A stretch of DNA of 64,000 nucleotides. It comes from an uncultured Saprospiraceae bacterium (GTDB taxonomy: Bacteria; Bacteroidota; Bacteroidia; Chitinophagales; Saprospiraceae). The notes beneath the pieces are model-generated. The model saw nothing but the letters and a program-made list of their open reading frames with translations. It did no database searches and was not told where the DNA came from. Every line of letters starts with the position of its first letter. Within the stretch, counting starts at the first letter, position 1. The stretch covers positions 391,023 through 455,022 of the forward strand of contig CALLPI010000008.1 in the NCBI GenBank assembly GCA_938015595.1, given 5' to 3'. Both the position numbers and the translations under genes were made by a program. Shown here one piece after another: positions 1 to 9,047 of this stretch.

Positions 1-63
1 AAAGTCTGCCTGTGCAAATCCCATGACGGGGGCGAGTGCGATCAACCAAAAGATTAGTTTCAT
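1..63 (-). CDS. Partial secreted protein, N-terminus only
   Basis: The first 21 codons of a gene that runs off the left edge. The ATG is the complement of 61-63, and the visible residues (Met-Lys, a hydrophobic core LIFWLIALAPVMGFA, then Gln-Ala-Asp-Phe) form a textbook Sec signal peptide with a likely cleavage after FAQA or GFA. The product is therefore exported or outer-membrane, but nothing of the mature protein is in the window, so no function can be assigned. It is divergent from nothing obvious: the next gene to the right is on the same strand and ends at 307. Confidence 0.6.
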   Translation of the reverse strand, partial: MKLIFWLIALAPVMGFAQADF

Positions 64-306
64 GGTCGTTTGAATTTTGCCTGCCTTACGCCGGAAATGC
101 CTTCCAGTTCCAGCAGGGGTGACAAAACATTTTGCAAATGAGACGTATGACGCCAATCGAAGTAACAACAATTAAGTGAGCGCAACCTGAAAAAGTGCAT
201 TGGCGACTGTTGAGATAGCTACTTTTAGGCATCCGTTATAACGCGCAAGTAGCGCATGAAATTATACCTTGCGACATAGAATTTCAATAAAGAGGGGCTG
301 CGCTGT

Positions 307-1065
307 TCACATCAGCCTCGGAATGATGGCTTTTCGCTCTGGAGGGTAGTTGGCAAATCGGGCACGATACCAGCGGTGGTGCGCCAGAGCACGCGGCACG
401 AGGTTGGCTGCCGTCCACATAGCAAAACTTAGCGCGGGCAGGTTCCACGCCATCATGGCGAAGCCGCACCACTCTAGGATTTCGCCGAAGTGGTTAGGAC
501 AGGAGATGTAGCGAAATAGCCAACCCTGGGGAATGCGGTAGCCGGTTTCGCCAGGGTTGCGCAGCGCAATAAGCATGGTATCGGCGCGATGATTGATCCA
601 CGCGCCAACGACAAACAGCAGAGCACCGGCTATGAAGCGGGGGTCGCCCAACCATGAAGCAGGGTAAGGAGGCGCCACCCAGCCCCACCAATAGCCATTG
701 AAGAAGCCGTTGACCAGGTTAAACCCAACGGCCGAGCACACTACTGCCAAGGGGATCTGCTTGCCCCGAGTGCGAATGCGCAGCGGAAACACAATGCTTC
801 GGTTGAAGTAGTGAAGCGTCCAAAGGCCTGTCAGTAATGCTAGGGGCGCAGTCATGACTGGGTTGCCGCGACATATCCAGTACCACAAAGACAACGGAGA
901 GACGATTTCCATCAACATCCAGCCGATTCGGTTGTTTATCTGCAACCTCCATGAACGCCGGTTGTGCCGTCCGTACGGGGCTGCCATTCCGAGTTGAACG
1001 GGAACCAGCAACAACGCCAGAATCATCCAACCCACTAGCAAGTTTTGAAATGTTTCGATTTTCAT
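307..1065 (-). CDS. 3-oxo-5-alpha-steroid 4-dehydrogenase-like membrane enzyme
   Basis: A 252-residue polytopic membrane protein resembling the C-terminal catalytic domain of the steroid 5-alpha-reductase/isoprenylcysteine methyltransferase superfamily. About six hydrophobic segments are visible. The conserved C-terminal signature is present: an aromatic-rich RYISCPNHFGEILEW stretch around residues 186-200, followed near the end by the R...NYPPERKAIIP tail, which in eukaryotic SRD5A forms part of the NADPH site. Bacterial members probably reduce the double bond of an enone lipid, sterol or polyprenol, but the substrate is unknown. The ATG start is the first in frame and is followed directly by a hydrophobic segment. 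The gene is divergent from lepA, with about 100 bp between the starts. The fold assignment is good; the activity is inferred from the family. Confidence 0.75.
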   Translation of the reverse strand: MKIETFQNLLVGWMILALLLVPVQLGMAAPYGRHNRRSWRLQINNRIGWMLMEIVSPLSLWYWICRGNPVMTAPLALLTGLWTLHYFNRSIVFPLRIRTRGKQIPLAVVCSAVGFNLVNGFFNGYWWGWVAPPYPASWLGDPRFIAGALLFVVGAWINHRADTMLIALRNPGETGYRIPQGWLFRYISCPNHFGEILEWCGFAMMAWNLPALSFAMWTAANLVPRALAHHRWYRARFANYPPERKAIIPRLM

Positions 1066-1148
1066 GCAGCCAAAATATAGCTTTACGCCAAAACCCTAGC
1101 ACATGAACCCTTGCCTTCAAAAACAACTCAATATTACGTACTAATCCG

Positions 1149-1156
1149 TATCTTTG
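1149..1156 (+). promoter_or_regulatory. Bacteroidetes -7 promoter box of lepA
   Basis: TATCTTTG matches the TAnnTTTG consensus exactly and ends six bases before the lepA ATG at 1163. Transcription should therefore begin at or within a few bases of the start codon. No convincing TTG -33 element is found at 19-21 bp. Confidence 0.6.
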
Positions 1157-1162
1157 CGGCCT

Positions 1163-2953
1163 ATGAAGAATATCAGGAACTTTTGCGTCATTGCACACAT
1201 TGACCACGGGAAGAGCACCCTGTCAGACAGGCTTCTGGAGACCACCAAAACCATATCTGACCGCGATCTCAAAGAGCAAACCCTCGATGATATGGATCTG
1301 GAACGCGAGCGTGGCATCACCATCAAAAGCCACGCCATCCAGATGTCGTACCTGCACACCGATGGCGAGTGCTACACCCTCAACATGATTGACACCCCGG
1401 GCCACGTGGATTTTTCGTACGAGGTATCTCGCTCTATTGCTGCCTGCGAAGGTGCACTACTGTTGGTGGATGCCACCCAGGGCATCCAGGCACAGACCAT
1501 CTCCAATCTCTATCTGGCCATTGAGCACGACCTGGAAATCATACCCGTACTGAACAAAATTGACATGGACAGCGCCATGATTGACGAGGTGGCCGAGCAA
1601 ATCATTGACCTCATCGGGTGCAAGCGCGAGCAGATACTGCTGGCAAGTGGTCGTACCGGCCAAGGCGTACCTGAAATCCTGGCAGCTATCGTGGAGCGTA
1701 TTCCCTGCCCCAAAGGCGACCCCGGCGCGCCCCTCCAGGCGCTCATTTTCGACTCCATATTCAACTCCTTCCGAGGCGTCATTGCCAACATCCGCATCGT
1801 GAACGGCACACTTCGCCAAGGTGATAAAGTGCTCTTTATGAACACCGGCCGCCAGTACGATGCCGACGAATTAGGTATCTTGCAACTGGATTACGTACCC
1901 CGGCAAGAGCTCAGCGCCGGCAACGTGGGCTACATCATCACCGGTATCAAGGTATCCAAAGAAATCAAAGTGGGCGATACCATCACCCATCTGCAAAATC
2001 CGGCTGCTGAACCTATCAAGGGCTTCGAAGACGTCAAACCCATGGTATTTGCTGGTATCTTCCCCTTAGATAACGACGACTTTGAAGACCTGCGCGACAG
2101 CCTGGAGAAACTTCAGCTCAATGATGCCTCGCTGGTGTTTGAGCCGGAATCCTCTGCCGCCCTGGGCTTTGGGTTCCGTTGCGGATTCCTGGGCATGTTG
2201 CACCTGGAGATCGTACAAGAGCGCCTGGCCAGAGAGTTCAACCAAGACGTCATCACCACTGTGCCCAACGTGTCTTATATCGCTTACACGCGCAAGGGCG
2301 AAAAACTGACGGTGCGCAACCCCATGGATATGCCCGACCCTACCATACTCGACTACGCCGAAGAACCCTACATCACGGCGCAAATCATCACTAAGCCAGA
2401 GTATATCGGCGCCATCATGACCCTTTGCATGGACAAGCGCGGCATACTCATCAAACAAGACTACCTCACCCAGTCGCGCGTAGAAATGACTTTCCACTTG
2501 CCACTGGCCGAAATTGTGTTCGACTTCTACGACCGGCTCAAATCCATCTCGCGCGGGTATGCCTCCTTTGATTACCAACCCTTAGACTATCGCCGCACCG
2601 ACTTGGTCAAATTGGACATCAAGCTCAACGGCGAAAACGTGGATGCACTCTCTGCACTGGTGCATCGCTCTAAGGCTGAGGCTTTTGGTAGGGGCATCTG
2701 TGCCCGCCTCAAGGAACTCTTGCCCCGCCAGCAGTTTGTCATTGCCATACAGGCTGCCATAGGGGCTAAAATCATTGCCCGCGAAACCATCTCGGCTATG
2801 CGCAAAGACGTGACTGCCAAGTGCTATGGCGGCGACATTTCCCGCAAGCGAAAACTACTGGAAAAGCAAAAAGAAGGCAAGAAGAAAATGCGTCAGTTTG
2901 GCAAGGTGGAAGTGCCGCAAAAGGCCTTTCTTGAGGTACTTAAACTGAACTGA
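1163..2953 (+). CDS. lepA: Elongation factor 4 (LepA), ribosomal back-translocase GTPase
   Basis: A 596-residue translational GTPase, the usual LepA length. G1 is AHIDHGKST at residues 11-19, followed by DTPGH (G3) and NKID (G4); then come the EF-G-like domains II, III and V and the LepA-specific C-terminal domain ending in the basic, lysine-rich tail ([19 protein letters not shown]). Family knowledge: it binds the ribosome under stress and promotes back-translocation or assists 30S biogenesis. An upstream TTG at 1154 also opens the frame, but it lies inside the TATCTTTG promoter box. The ATG at 1163, which gives the canonical [12 protein letters not shown] start, is therefore preferred. It is convergent with porQ, with 17 bp between the stop codons. 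Confidence 0.96.
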   Translation: MKNIRNFCVIAHIDHGKSTLSDRLLETTKTISDRDLKEQTLDDMDLERERGITIKSHAIQMSYLHTDGECYTLNMIDTPGHVDFSYEVSRSIAACEGALLLVDATQGIQAQTISNLYLAIEHDLEIIPVLNKIDMDSAMIDEVAEQIIDLIGCKREQILLASGRTGQGVPEILAAIVERIPCPKGDPGAPLQALIFDSIFNSFRGVIANIRIVNGTLRQGDKVLFMNTGRQYDADELGILQLDYVPRQELSAGNVGYIITGIKVSKEIKVGDTITHLQNPAAEPIKGFEDVKPMVFAGIFPLDNDDFEDLRDSLEKLQLNDASLVFEPESSAALGFGFRCGFLGMLHLEIVQERLAREFNQDVITTVPNVSYIAYTRKGEKLTVRNPMDMPDPTILDYAEEPYITAQIITKPEYIGAIMTLCMDKRGILIKQDYLTQSRVEMTFHLPLAEIVFDFYDRLKSISRGYASFDYQPLDYRRTDLVKLDIKLNGENVDALSALVHRSKAEAFGRGICARLKELLPRQQFVIAIQAAIGAKIIARETISAMRKDVTAKCYGGDISRKRKLLEKQKEGKKKMRQFGKVEVPQKAFLEVLKLN

Positions 2954-2970
2954 ACTAACGCCGCCCCAGG

Positions 2971-4044
2971 CTACCTGCGCCGAAATTCCTTAAAATTGGT
3001 AGAAACGCTCAAGTGGTTTATTCCGCCGGCCAGGTGGTATTGGCTGCGGCCATAGTCAAGGCGGAAGCGGCTGATTTTGATACCGGCCCCCAGGCTGAAC
3101 CCCGACAGGGAGCGATAGCTGACAAGGCTCATATCCTGGCGCAGCAGATGGTTGTAGCCAAGTCGGATACGGAGATTTTCCTGCTGGCCAATGAGTAGCT
3201 CTCCCCCTACGATGATATGCCGGAAGAAGTTGTCCAGTAGTTCGGAGGCTTTGCTGGGCGGTTTGGAAGGGCCATCATTAAACAAAGGCGTATCCTGTAC
3301 GGCGTTGGGATTGTCGTACAGCAGGTTCCATTGGTGTAGGTGGTGATATGCAACTGAAAATCGGAAAGGCGTATACCTGAGCCGTTTGGAAATGCCCACC
3401 TGAAAATCGTAAGGTATCGCTTCAGGGTTGCCGGGCCGGTAAGCGCGCAGTTGCGCACCGACATTGCGGGCTACTACGGCTATGGTAAATCGGCTGCTGG
3501 TATCGCGATAGACGCCGGCCAGGTCGGCGGTTAGCCCTAGAGAGCGATAACTTTCCAGTTGTGAGGTAATCAGGCGCGCGTTGAGGCCCACGCTTAGCCG
3601 TTCATTCACCTGCCTGCCGGCGCCAAGGGTGAAGGCGTATTCAGCTGCTTTAAAAGAACCGTTTTCGTTGCCCAGTTCATCAGTGTAGTCAAATATGCCG
3701 TATTGTACGTATTGCAGGCTGCCGTGCAGGGTAGTTTCCCAGCCAGTTATATGGTGGCCATAGGCGACATAGCCATGCTGAATGCCGTCAATGAGGAAGC
3801 CGTGGTTAAAACCCAGTTGCTGGTGCATGGTGGGGTTGAGCAGCGCTGGATTCTGGGCTGCCAGGTTTACGTCGTCGTCCACTACGGTAATGAGATTGCC
3901 GCCCAGCCCTGTGATGCGAGCCGACACTGGCAACTTCAGAAAACCATATGTGCTCAGGCCGCCAAGTTGCGCGGCTAAGGGCTGGAGCAAAGCCACGAGA
4001 AGCGGTACGAGCAGAGTAGATTTTCCGATGGCCATGAGCATCAT
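2971..4044 (-). CDS. porQ: PorQ, T9SS attachment-complex outer-membrane protein
   Basis: About 357 residues from this start, with a hydrophobic signal peptide ending near LLQPLAAQ, then the PorQ hallmark region: GLSTYGFLKLPVSARITGLG and VDDDVNLAAQNPALLNP. The rest is an amphipathic beta pattern expected of an FadL/PorV-like barrel. In the T9SS, PorQ works with PorU, PorV and PorZ in the cell-surface attachment complex that cleaves cargo sorting domains and attaches cargo to the surface. The frame is open further upstream to a TTG at 4122, which overlaps the preceding stop, but a TACATTTG promoter box at 4058-4065 and the position of the signal peptide favour an ATG at 4044, 4041 or 4035. It lies immediately downstream of a T9SS cargo gene on the same strand. 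Confidence 0.88.
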   Translation of the reverse strand: MMLMAIGKSTLLVPLLVALLQPLAAQLGGLSTYGFLKLPVSARITGLGGNLITVVDDDVNLAAQNPALLNPTMHQQLGFNHGFLIDGIQHGYVAYGHHITGWETTLHGSLQYVQYGIFDYTDELGNENGSFKAAEYAFTLGAGRQVNERLSVGLNARLITSQLESYRSLGLTADLAGVYRDTSSRFTIAVVARNVGAQLRAYRPGNPEAIPYDFQVGISKRLRYTPFRFSVAYHHLHQWNLLYDNPNAVQDTPLFNDGPSKPPSKASELLDNFFRHIIVGGELLIGQQENLRIRLGYNHLLRQDMSLVSYRSLSGFSLGAGIKISRFRLDYGRSQYHLAGGINHLSVSTNFKEFRRR

Positions 4045-4057
4045 TTGCAGGTGAACG

Positions 4058-4065
4058 CAAATGTA
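4058..4065 (-). promoter_or_regulatory. -7 promoter box upstream of porQ
   Basis: TACATTTG on the minus strand matches TAnnTTTG and ends 13 bases before the ATG at 4044. This would give a leader of only a few bases. It lies in the frame-open region before porQ and argues against the TTG start at 4122. No -33 TTG is seen. Confidence 0.45.
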
Positions 4066-4118
4066 CATGGTAATGTGAAAACTATGGCTATTTTTAACGC
4101 AGGATTGAGGGTGCTCGC

Positions 4119-5558
4119 TCAAGGTTGTACCAACACTTTGCCATGCCAGTAGCCGGAAGGCGCGCTAAGCCGCAGCAGGTACATCCCGTGCATCCATCCA
4201 CACGTAGCGATGTACTGAGGTACATTGCTCACGAAGGTAGCCATGATCCTTTTGCCTTGCAAGTCAAATATTTCTAGCCATGCGTCTTTGGGGGCATTTT
4301 CCAGCCAGAAGCCTTCGCGGGTGGGGTTGGGCGATACGATGACGTCGGGCAACAGGGCTGCTTGCTCGCGGGTAGAGACGGTAATGCTCTGGTATTGCGC
4401 AAAAAACAAGGCAGCATTGAATACAGCTGGCTGTACGCAGGCGCCGTGGTTGGCATTGGCATTCACATTGATGGCCTGCACGTTGGGTGCTCCATTGAGG
4501 CGCATGACCGAATCAGCTACCACGCTATTGCGATAAGGCACCTGGTCGTCGGCTTGGCAGTACAGCAATCGGGTAGGCGCCTGGGGTGCCCAGTCAAATA
4601 CGTCGTTATCGGCCAGTGCAAGGTTTACTGGATGGCTGGGATTGTTGATCACCGCTGCTACTATGCTATCTTGCAACATGAAACGAGGGATGGAAGCACC
4701 AAAGTCGGCGGTGAGACGCTGTATCAGCATGTCATTGAGTTGCGAAAGCGTCATTTGCCGGTTAAAGTACTGGTCGGCCATAGTGGCATACGGCTCTTTG
4801 AGGTAGGCCTGCGTAGAACTGTAAAGGTTGTACATGTAGTTGTACGAAAGTAAGGTATTAGGCACGTAGGCTGGATAAAAGTACACATCATTAGAGAGAA
4901 TGGCATCGCGCATAACGCCCGACAAACTGTACGGCCCTGACATGGGAGCAGAGGCTGTTACAGTAAATTCCTGGTTATACGCTTCCTGTATGGCTTTGTG
5001 CGTGGCCATAGCTGAAAAGCCGCCTTGCGAATAGCCTGTGATGAACAATTGGTTGTTGAGCGAAAGAGCATTCTGCGCGGCATATTGTTTGGCAGCGCGC
5101 AGCGCGTCTATCGTGGCCGATACCGTAGTGGCGCGGTGTACGTATGGATGGAAGCCTTGCGAAGTACCCATGCCGAGCAAATCGGGCATGACTGTGACGT
5201 AGCCCAATCCGCCAAAAACTACGGCCAGTTGGTAGCCGCCTGCTAGGTTGGAGGGCACGTCCGAAGGGCCGTCTATGGTGCCGCGGTGGCATACCAGCAG
5301 TGGCAGGGTAAAGCCTGGGCGCATGGGTACGATCAGCAAGCCGGAAGCAGTATCAGGTTGGCCCAATGCGCCATCAGTAGAATAGGTGATTTTATATATG
5401 CGTACGCCGTTTTGTATGAGCGGGCCATACTGCAGCACCAATTGCGCTTGCGATAACTGTCCTTTGAACTCGCTGCTCACCAGGTTTTGCCCCAGAGCGC
5501 CAAAGCTGATAAAAAAGAGCGCCACTGTGTGCAGCGCAAGAAGTAGCAATTTTTTCAT
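4119..5558 (-). CDS. Secreted alpha/beta hydrolase (lipase-like) with T9SS sorting domain
   Basis: A 479-residue exported serine hydrolase. The signal peptide covers roughly residues 1-23 (ending FGALGQ). The alpha/beta-hydrolase domain follows, with the nucleophile elbow GYSQGG at 175-180 (Ser177). Probable triad partners are Asp337/338 in CQADDQVPY and His371 in ANHGAC, as in secretory lipases and prolyl-oligopeptidase-like esterases. An oxyanion-type HRG motif is at 91-93. From about residue 405 the VSPNPTREGFWLE segment begins a T9SS type A sorting domain, which ends in the typical GMYLLRL...GKVLVQP strand. The protein is therefore exported across both membranes and probably acts on extracellular esters. 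Its stop overlaps the open frame of porQ, a component of the machinery that handles such cargo. The substrate is not predictable. Confidence 0.85.
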   Translation of the reverse strand: MKKLLLLALHTVALFFISFGALGQNLVSSEFKGQLSQAQLVLQYGPLIQNGVRIYKITYSTDGALGQPDTASGLLIVPMRPGFTLPLLVCHRGTIDGPSDVPSNLAGGYQLAVVFGGLGYVTVMPDLLGMGTSQGFHPYVHRATTVSATIDALRAAKQYAAQNALSLNNQLFITGYSQGGFSAMATHKAIQEAYNQEFTVTASAPMSGPYSLSGVMRDAILSNDVYFYPAYVPNTLLSYNYMYNLYSSTQAYLKEPYATMADQYFNRQMTLSQLNDMLIQRLTADFGASIPRFMLQDSIVAAVINNPSHPVNLALADNDVFDWAPQAPTRLLYCQADDQVPYRNSVVADSVMRLNGAPNVQAINVNANANHGACVQPAVFNAALFFAQYQSITVSTREQAALLPDVIVSPNPTREGFWLENAPKDAWLEIFDLQGKRIMATFVSNVPQYIATCGWMHGMYLLRLSAPSGYWHGKVLVQP

Positions 5559-5709
5559 GGTCAGGATTTTTGAGCAATGTGTATGCTTGTAATGCGTCTA
5601 ACAAAACAATAAATTCTAAAATTTAGTTCATTGTTGCTATTTAAATTTTGATTAAACTATAAAAATACAAATTAAATTGCATATAGTGGATGTTGCGGTC
5701 AGTGCTTGG

Positions 5710-6306
5710 TTAGAGAGGTGTTTTTTTGGGGGTATGTTTTTCGCAAATCAGTACGAAAGCCGGCGGAAAATTCCAGGCTATCCATCGCACCGCTACGCGA
5801 TCGAATACGCGCCGGTAAAACCTATTCATAAACGGCGCGTAGTGAAACTGGACGAAGCATCCGCCTGGTCTCAGCCACTGGTAACACGCGCTTACGATGT
5901 GCCGCACCAGTGTTGGTGGCAGGGTACTGAAAGGCAGCGCTGATACGAAGTAGTCCACAGATTCGATACCTAGTTGTCGAAAGTGCTGCCTCAGGTTGGC
6001 GGCAGAATCGTGTATGATGAGCAGCCTTTCGTCCTGGAGGCGCGCTCGGATACGCTCTACAAACACTGGGTTGATCTCCACTACCATGAGGCGCGCGTCA
6101 GGTTGTAGCCGGTTGAGAAGATATTGGGTGATGATGCCGTCTCCAGGGCCAAGTTCTACCACTACCTGGGCTTGCCTGGGGTTGATTGGCGATACCATGG
6201 CGCGAGCTAACGCACGCGAGCTGGGGGCTATGCTGCCCACTACACGCCACTGGCGGAGGCTTTCCCGGAAAAACGCCCAGTATCCTTCAATAGGTAATGG
6301 CTTCAT
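5710..6306 (-). CDS. SAM-dependent methyltransferase, phospholipid N-methyltransferase-like
   Basis: A 198-residue class I methyltransferase. Motif I is VVVELGPGDGIITQYLL, followed by an acidic motif II (VVEINPVFVERIRARL) and the SALPFSTLPP motif IV region. This arrangement is shared by bacterial phospholipid N-methyltransferases (PmtA/LtA type) and by rRNA adenine dimethyltransferases. The N-terminal F(F)RESLRQWRVVGSIAPSSR segment is typical of the PmtA-like group. The start is set at 6306 because a TACCTTTG promoter box lies at 6316-6323, and the alternative TTG at 6318 is inside that box. It is monocistronic as far as can be seen. The phospholipid substrate is an inference from family resemblance. 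Confidence 0.75.
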   Translation of the reverse strand: MKPLPIEGYWAFFRESLRQWRVVGSIAPSSRALARAMVSPINPRQAQVVVELGPGDGIITQYLLNRLQPDARLMVVEINPVFVERIRARLQDERLLIIHDSAANLRQHFRQLGIESVDYFVSALPFSTLPPTLVRHIVSACYQWLRPGGCFVQFHYAPFMNRFYRRVFDRVAVRWIAWNFPPAFVLICEKHTPKKTPL

Positions 6307-6315
6307 CTCAACAGG

Positions 6316-6323
6316 CAAAGGTA
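6316..6323 (-). promoter_or_regulatory. -7 promoter box of the methyltransferase gene
   Basis: TACCTTTG on the minus strand is an exact TAnnTTTG match and ends nine bases before the ATG at 6306. Expected transcripts are almost leaderless. Confidence 0.55.
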
Positions 6324-6702
6324 AGCGATTGCCTTTATGTGTTGCGCTTTTCTTTTGAGCACACTACTGCACCTGCTTCGCTGTCTTTGCCTTTGGCTCT
6401 GCGAAGGCAATGGCGTGAGTAGCCAGTGTTGGGGTGGGGTAGGCCTTTTTCAGTTGCAGATAACTCTCCGGTGGGGTGCGGGCTTCTCTCTGACTTGGCA
6501 ACCAAGCGCCTGGCCTCCAATTTTTTGAGGTATTTCAGCCCAAAGGCGAAATTCCAGTTCAGCGATGTTTGAGGCAACTGGCACAAAGAATAGCTGCAAA
6601 CCGGCGCACTCCATTGAGAACCCGACAGCCGCAAACGATGTTGTTCGTCAAGGGAATTAGCAGATAGCGTGCGCCATTGCTCAACTTCTTGGCTAAAATG
6701 CC
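6324..6702. other. Intergenic stretch with no convincing gene
   Basis: Both strands contain short open frames here, the longest being a minus-strand one at 6335-6715, but their compositions and sequences do not resemble any protein family. They also lack start or promoter context. The right end carries the promoter box for the next gene. Confidence 0.4.
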
Positions 6703-6710
6703 TACTTTTG
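6703..6710 (+). promoter_or_regulatory. -7 promoter box for the small membrane protein and mutL
   Basis: TACTTTTG matches TAnnTTTG exactly; a TTG lies 23 bp upstream, slightly wide of the usual 19-21. It predicts a leader of about 80 bases before the ATG at 6797. Confidence 0.4.
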
Positions 6711-6796
6711 TGCACGAGTACTGTCGTGCCAAACTGACGCTTAGCAGATCAGGACGAGCCGACGAGGGCTTATTTCATGGCAAATCAGAAGCATAC

Positions 6797-7108
6797 ATGG
6801 CACTCTTCAATTTTTTGAAAACCACCAAGCCTATTCAGTTCGACTTCAAGCCGCGCTACTACGACCCAGAGAAGGAAGCCCGCGAAAAGCGCCAAAAAGA
6901 GCTGGAAAAACAACGCAAGGAAGACACCGAAGGCATGAAGGAGCGCATTAGTGCAGGTTTTCGCCGGGGTGCCGACCTCTCGGCCATGCACTATCGGCGC
7001 AAGATGGTCATGCGCTCTAACTTGCTGGTTATGGCGCTAATTGCCGTACTGGCACTTATCGCGTATTTATTTGTCAATGTGTACCTGCCATATGCAGCAG
7101 GACGTTGA
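6797..7108 (+). CDS. Small single-pass membrane protein upstream of mutL
   Basis: A 103-residue protein. The N-terminus is short (MALFNFLKTTKPIQFDFKPRYYDP), followed by a highly charged, probably helical segment at about 27-48 (EKEAREKRQKELEKQRKED). One transmembrane helix is near residues 74-95 (LLVMALIAVLALIAYLFVNVYL), and the C-terminus is very short. The frame opens further upstream, but the ATG at 6797 gives the conserved-looking start. Small proteins of this charged-helix-plus-tail-anchor design occur next to mutL in Bacteroidota, but I know no function. It lies 28 bp before mutL on the same strand. Confidence 0.7.
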   Translation: MALFNFLKTTKPIQFDFKPRYYDPEKEAREKRQKELEKQRKEDTEGMKERISAGFRRGADLSAMHYRRKMVMRSNLLVMALIAVLALIAYLFVNVYLPYAAGR

Positions 7109-7136
7109 ATGCAAAAAGAGTAAAACAAAGCAACAC

Positions 7137-9026
7137 ATGGCTGATGTAATTCGGCTTTTGCCCGATGCTGTTGCTAACCAGATTGCCGCAGGCGAGGTGG
7201 TACAGCGGCCAGCATCGGCACTCAAAGAACTCATGGAGAATGCGGTGGATGCCGGTGCTAATTACATCAAAGTCTTGGTGAAAGACGTAGGTAAAACGTT
7301 ACTGCAAGTGATTGATAACGGCTGCGGCATGTCGTCCACCGATGCGCGGATGTGCTTTGAGCGGCACGCTACGTCCAAGATACAAACGGCCGCCGACCTG
7401 TTGGCCATTCGCAGTATGGGCTTCAGGGGGGAGGCACTGGCCTCCATTGCAGCAGTAGCTCAGGTAGAACTGCGCACCCGCCGCCCCCAAGATGAGTTGG
7501 GCACGCGCATACAGATAGAAGGATCGGAAGTAAAAGTTCAGGAGGCTTGCCAAACGGCCGCAGGTACAAGCATATCGGTGCGCAACCTGTTTTACAATGT
7601 ACCCGCCCGACGCAATTTCCTCAAGTCCAATACCGTGGAGATGCGCCATATCCTGGATGAGTTCCAGCGCATTGCCTTGGCCTGGCCAGAAATTTTCTTT
7701 TCCCTGCACCACAACGGCGAGGAAATCTTCCACCTTCAACCATCTAACTTGCGCCAGCGCATCGTGGGCATTTTTGGCGCCAACTACAACAAGCGCCTGG
7801 TGCCCGTACAGGAAACCACCGATGTACTGCGCATTGAGGGTTTCGTGGGCAAGCCGGAGTTTGCCCGCAAGACACGCGGCGAGCAGATGTTTTTCATCAA
7901 CCGTCGCTTTATCAAAAATGGCTACCTGCATCACGCCGTAATGATGGCCTACGAAGACCTGCTCCCTGCGGAGAGTTTTCCTTTTTATGTGCTTTGCCTT
8001 GAGATCAACCCCGAGCACATAGACGTGAATGTACATCCCACCAAGCAAGAAATAAAGTTTGACGATGAGCGCTTGGTCTACAACTACCTGCGCGTAGCTG
8101 TGCGCCACGCACTGGGCAGCCACAGCATTATACCCTCGCTTGATTTTGAACAGGATATAAGCGCTTCTATTCTTTCGCCGCTCGTACCCCCTCCCCGCGA
8201 TTCGCCTAAGATTAACGTCGTTACCAGTCGCTTTTCGTTCCGGGAGGATGCCAGCGAAACCCTACCAGATAGCGAGGCTCGCCGTCAGGCCGACAATCTA
8301 CGCCACTGGGAAAAACTCTACGAAGGACTGGGCGAACGCTCCCCTGCCTCAACCCCAGCCACCGAACCGCCTGTTGAAGGAGCTCCACCCGTGCTCACCT
8401 TGGGTAGTACCTGGGAAGCCGAAAACACTGCCGACGAGCTGCCCCTGGGCGCCAGTCGTACCCAAAAAGAGCCTTATCAGATTCATGCCTCCTACATCGT
8501 AAGCCATATCAAGTCGGGCTTTGTGCTCATTGACCAACAAGCCGCTCACGAGCGCATCCTGTACGAGTATTACTTACAGGTGCTGGAGCACCAATCGGCA
8601 GCTACCCAGCGTCAGTTATTTCCGCGCGTTATAGCCCTGCCGCCGGCCGACGCCGTGTTGCTGCGCGAAATCCTGCCCCAGATCCACCTGCTGGGCTTCG
8701 ATGTGCAGGAGTTTGGCCAAAACACATTTGTCATCAATGGCTTGCCTGCTGAAATGGCTGGCAAGAAAGATGAGCAGGCTCTGGTGGAGGGCTTGTTGGA
8801 GCAGTTTCGCCAGAATGTGACGCTGCAACTGGACGTACGCGACAACCTGGCGCGCGCCATGGCTCGCAGCGCAGCCGTGCGCCGCGGTACGCCCCTGAGC
8901 GTGGCGGAGATGCAGTCGCTCATTGATCGGTTATTTGCTTGCGCTATGCCCTACAAGAGCCCTGCTGGTCGGCAGTGTTTCATTACTTTTGAACTGGATG
9001 AACTGGCGCGGCGTTTTGAGAGCTGA
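7137..9026 (+). CDS. mutL: DNA mismatch repair protein MutL
   Basis: A 629-residue GHKL ATPase, taking the ATG that gives MADVIRLLPDAVANQIAAGE. The ATP-binding motifs are ELMENAVDAG (about 31-40), DNGCGM (about 60-65) and GFRGEAL (about 95-101). The central linker is low-conservation and Pro/Glu-rich. The C-terminal dimerisation domain contains DQQAAHERILYE, a recognisable variant of the DQHA(X)2E(X)4E metal-binding endonuclease motif. This suggests the nicking-competent MutL type found in organisms without MutH, although the third motif residue is Gln instead of His. The product couples MutS mismatch recognition to strand incision and excision. It starts the run mutL, rhomboid, rhomboid, EEP protein. 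Confidence 0.96.
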   Translation: MADVIRLLPDAVANQIAAGEVVQRPASALKELMENAVDAGANYIKVLVKDVGKTLLQVIDNGCGMSSTDARMCFERHATSKIQTAADLLAIRSMGFRGEALASIAAVAQVELRTRRPQDELGTRIQIEGSEVKVQEACQTAAGTSISVRNLFYNVPARRNFLKSNTVEMRHILDEFQRIALAWPEIFFSLHHNGEEIFHLQPSNLRQRIVGIFGANYNKRLVPVQETTDVLRIEGFVGKPEFARKTRGEQMFFINRRFIKNGYLHHAVMMAYEDLLPAESFPFYVLCLEINPEHIDVNVHPTKQEIKFDDERLVYNYLRVAVRHALGSHSIIPSLDFEQDISASILSPLVPPPRDSPKINVVTSRFSFREDASETLPDSEARRQADNLRHWEKLYEGLGERSPASTPATEPPVEGAPPVLTLGSTWEAENTADELPLGASRTQKEPYQIHASYIVSHIKSGFVLIDQQAAHERILYEYYLQVLEHQSAATQRQLFPRVIALPPADAVLLREILPQIHLLGFDVQEFGQNTFVINGLPAEMAGKKDEQALVEGLLEQFRQNVTLQLDVRDNLARAMARSAAVRRGTPLSVAEMQSLIDRLFACAMPYKSPAGRQCFITFELDELARRFES

Positions 9027-9047
9027 TGTTTTAATGCGCCGGCTTTC

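Noticed and set aside
6335..6715. 126-codon minus-strand frame in the gap before the mutL group
   Set aside because: Unlike any family I recognise, rich in Ser/Leu/Arg without domain pattern, and its start overlaps the promoter box of the neighbouring gene. Could be a relic but cannot be supported.
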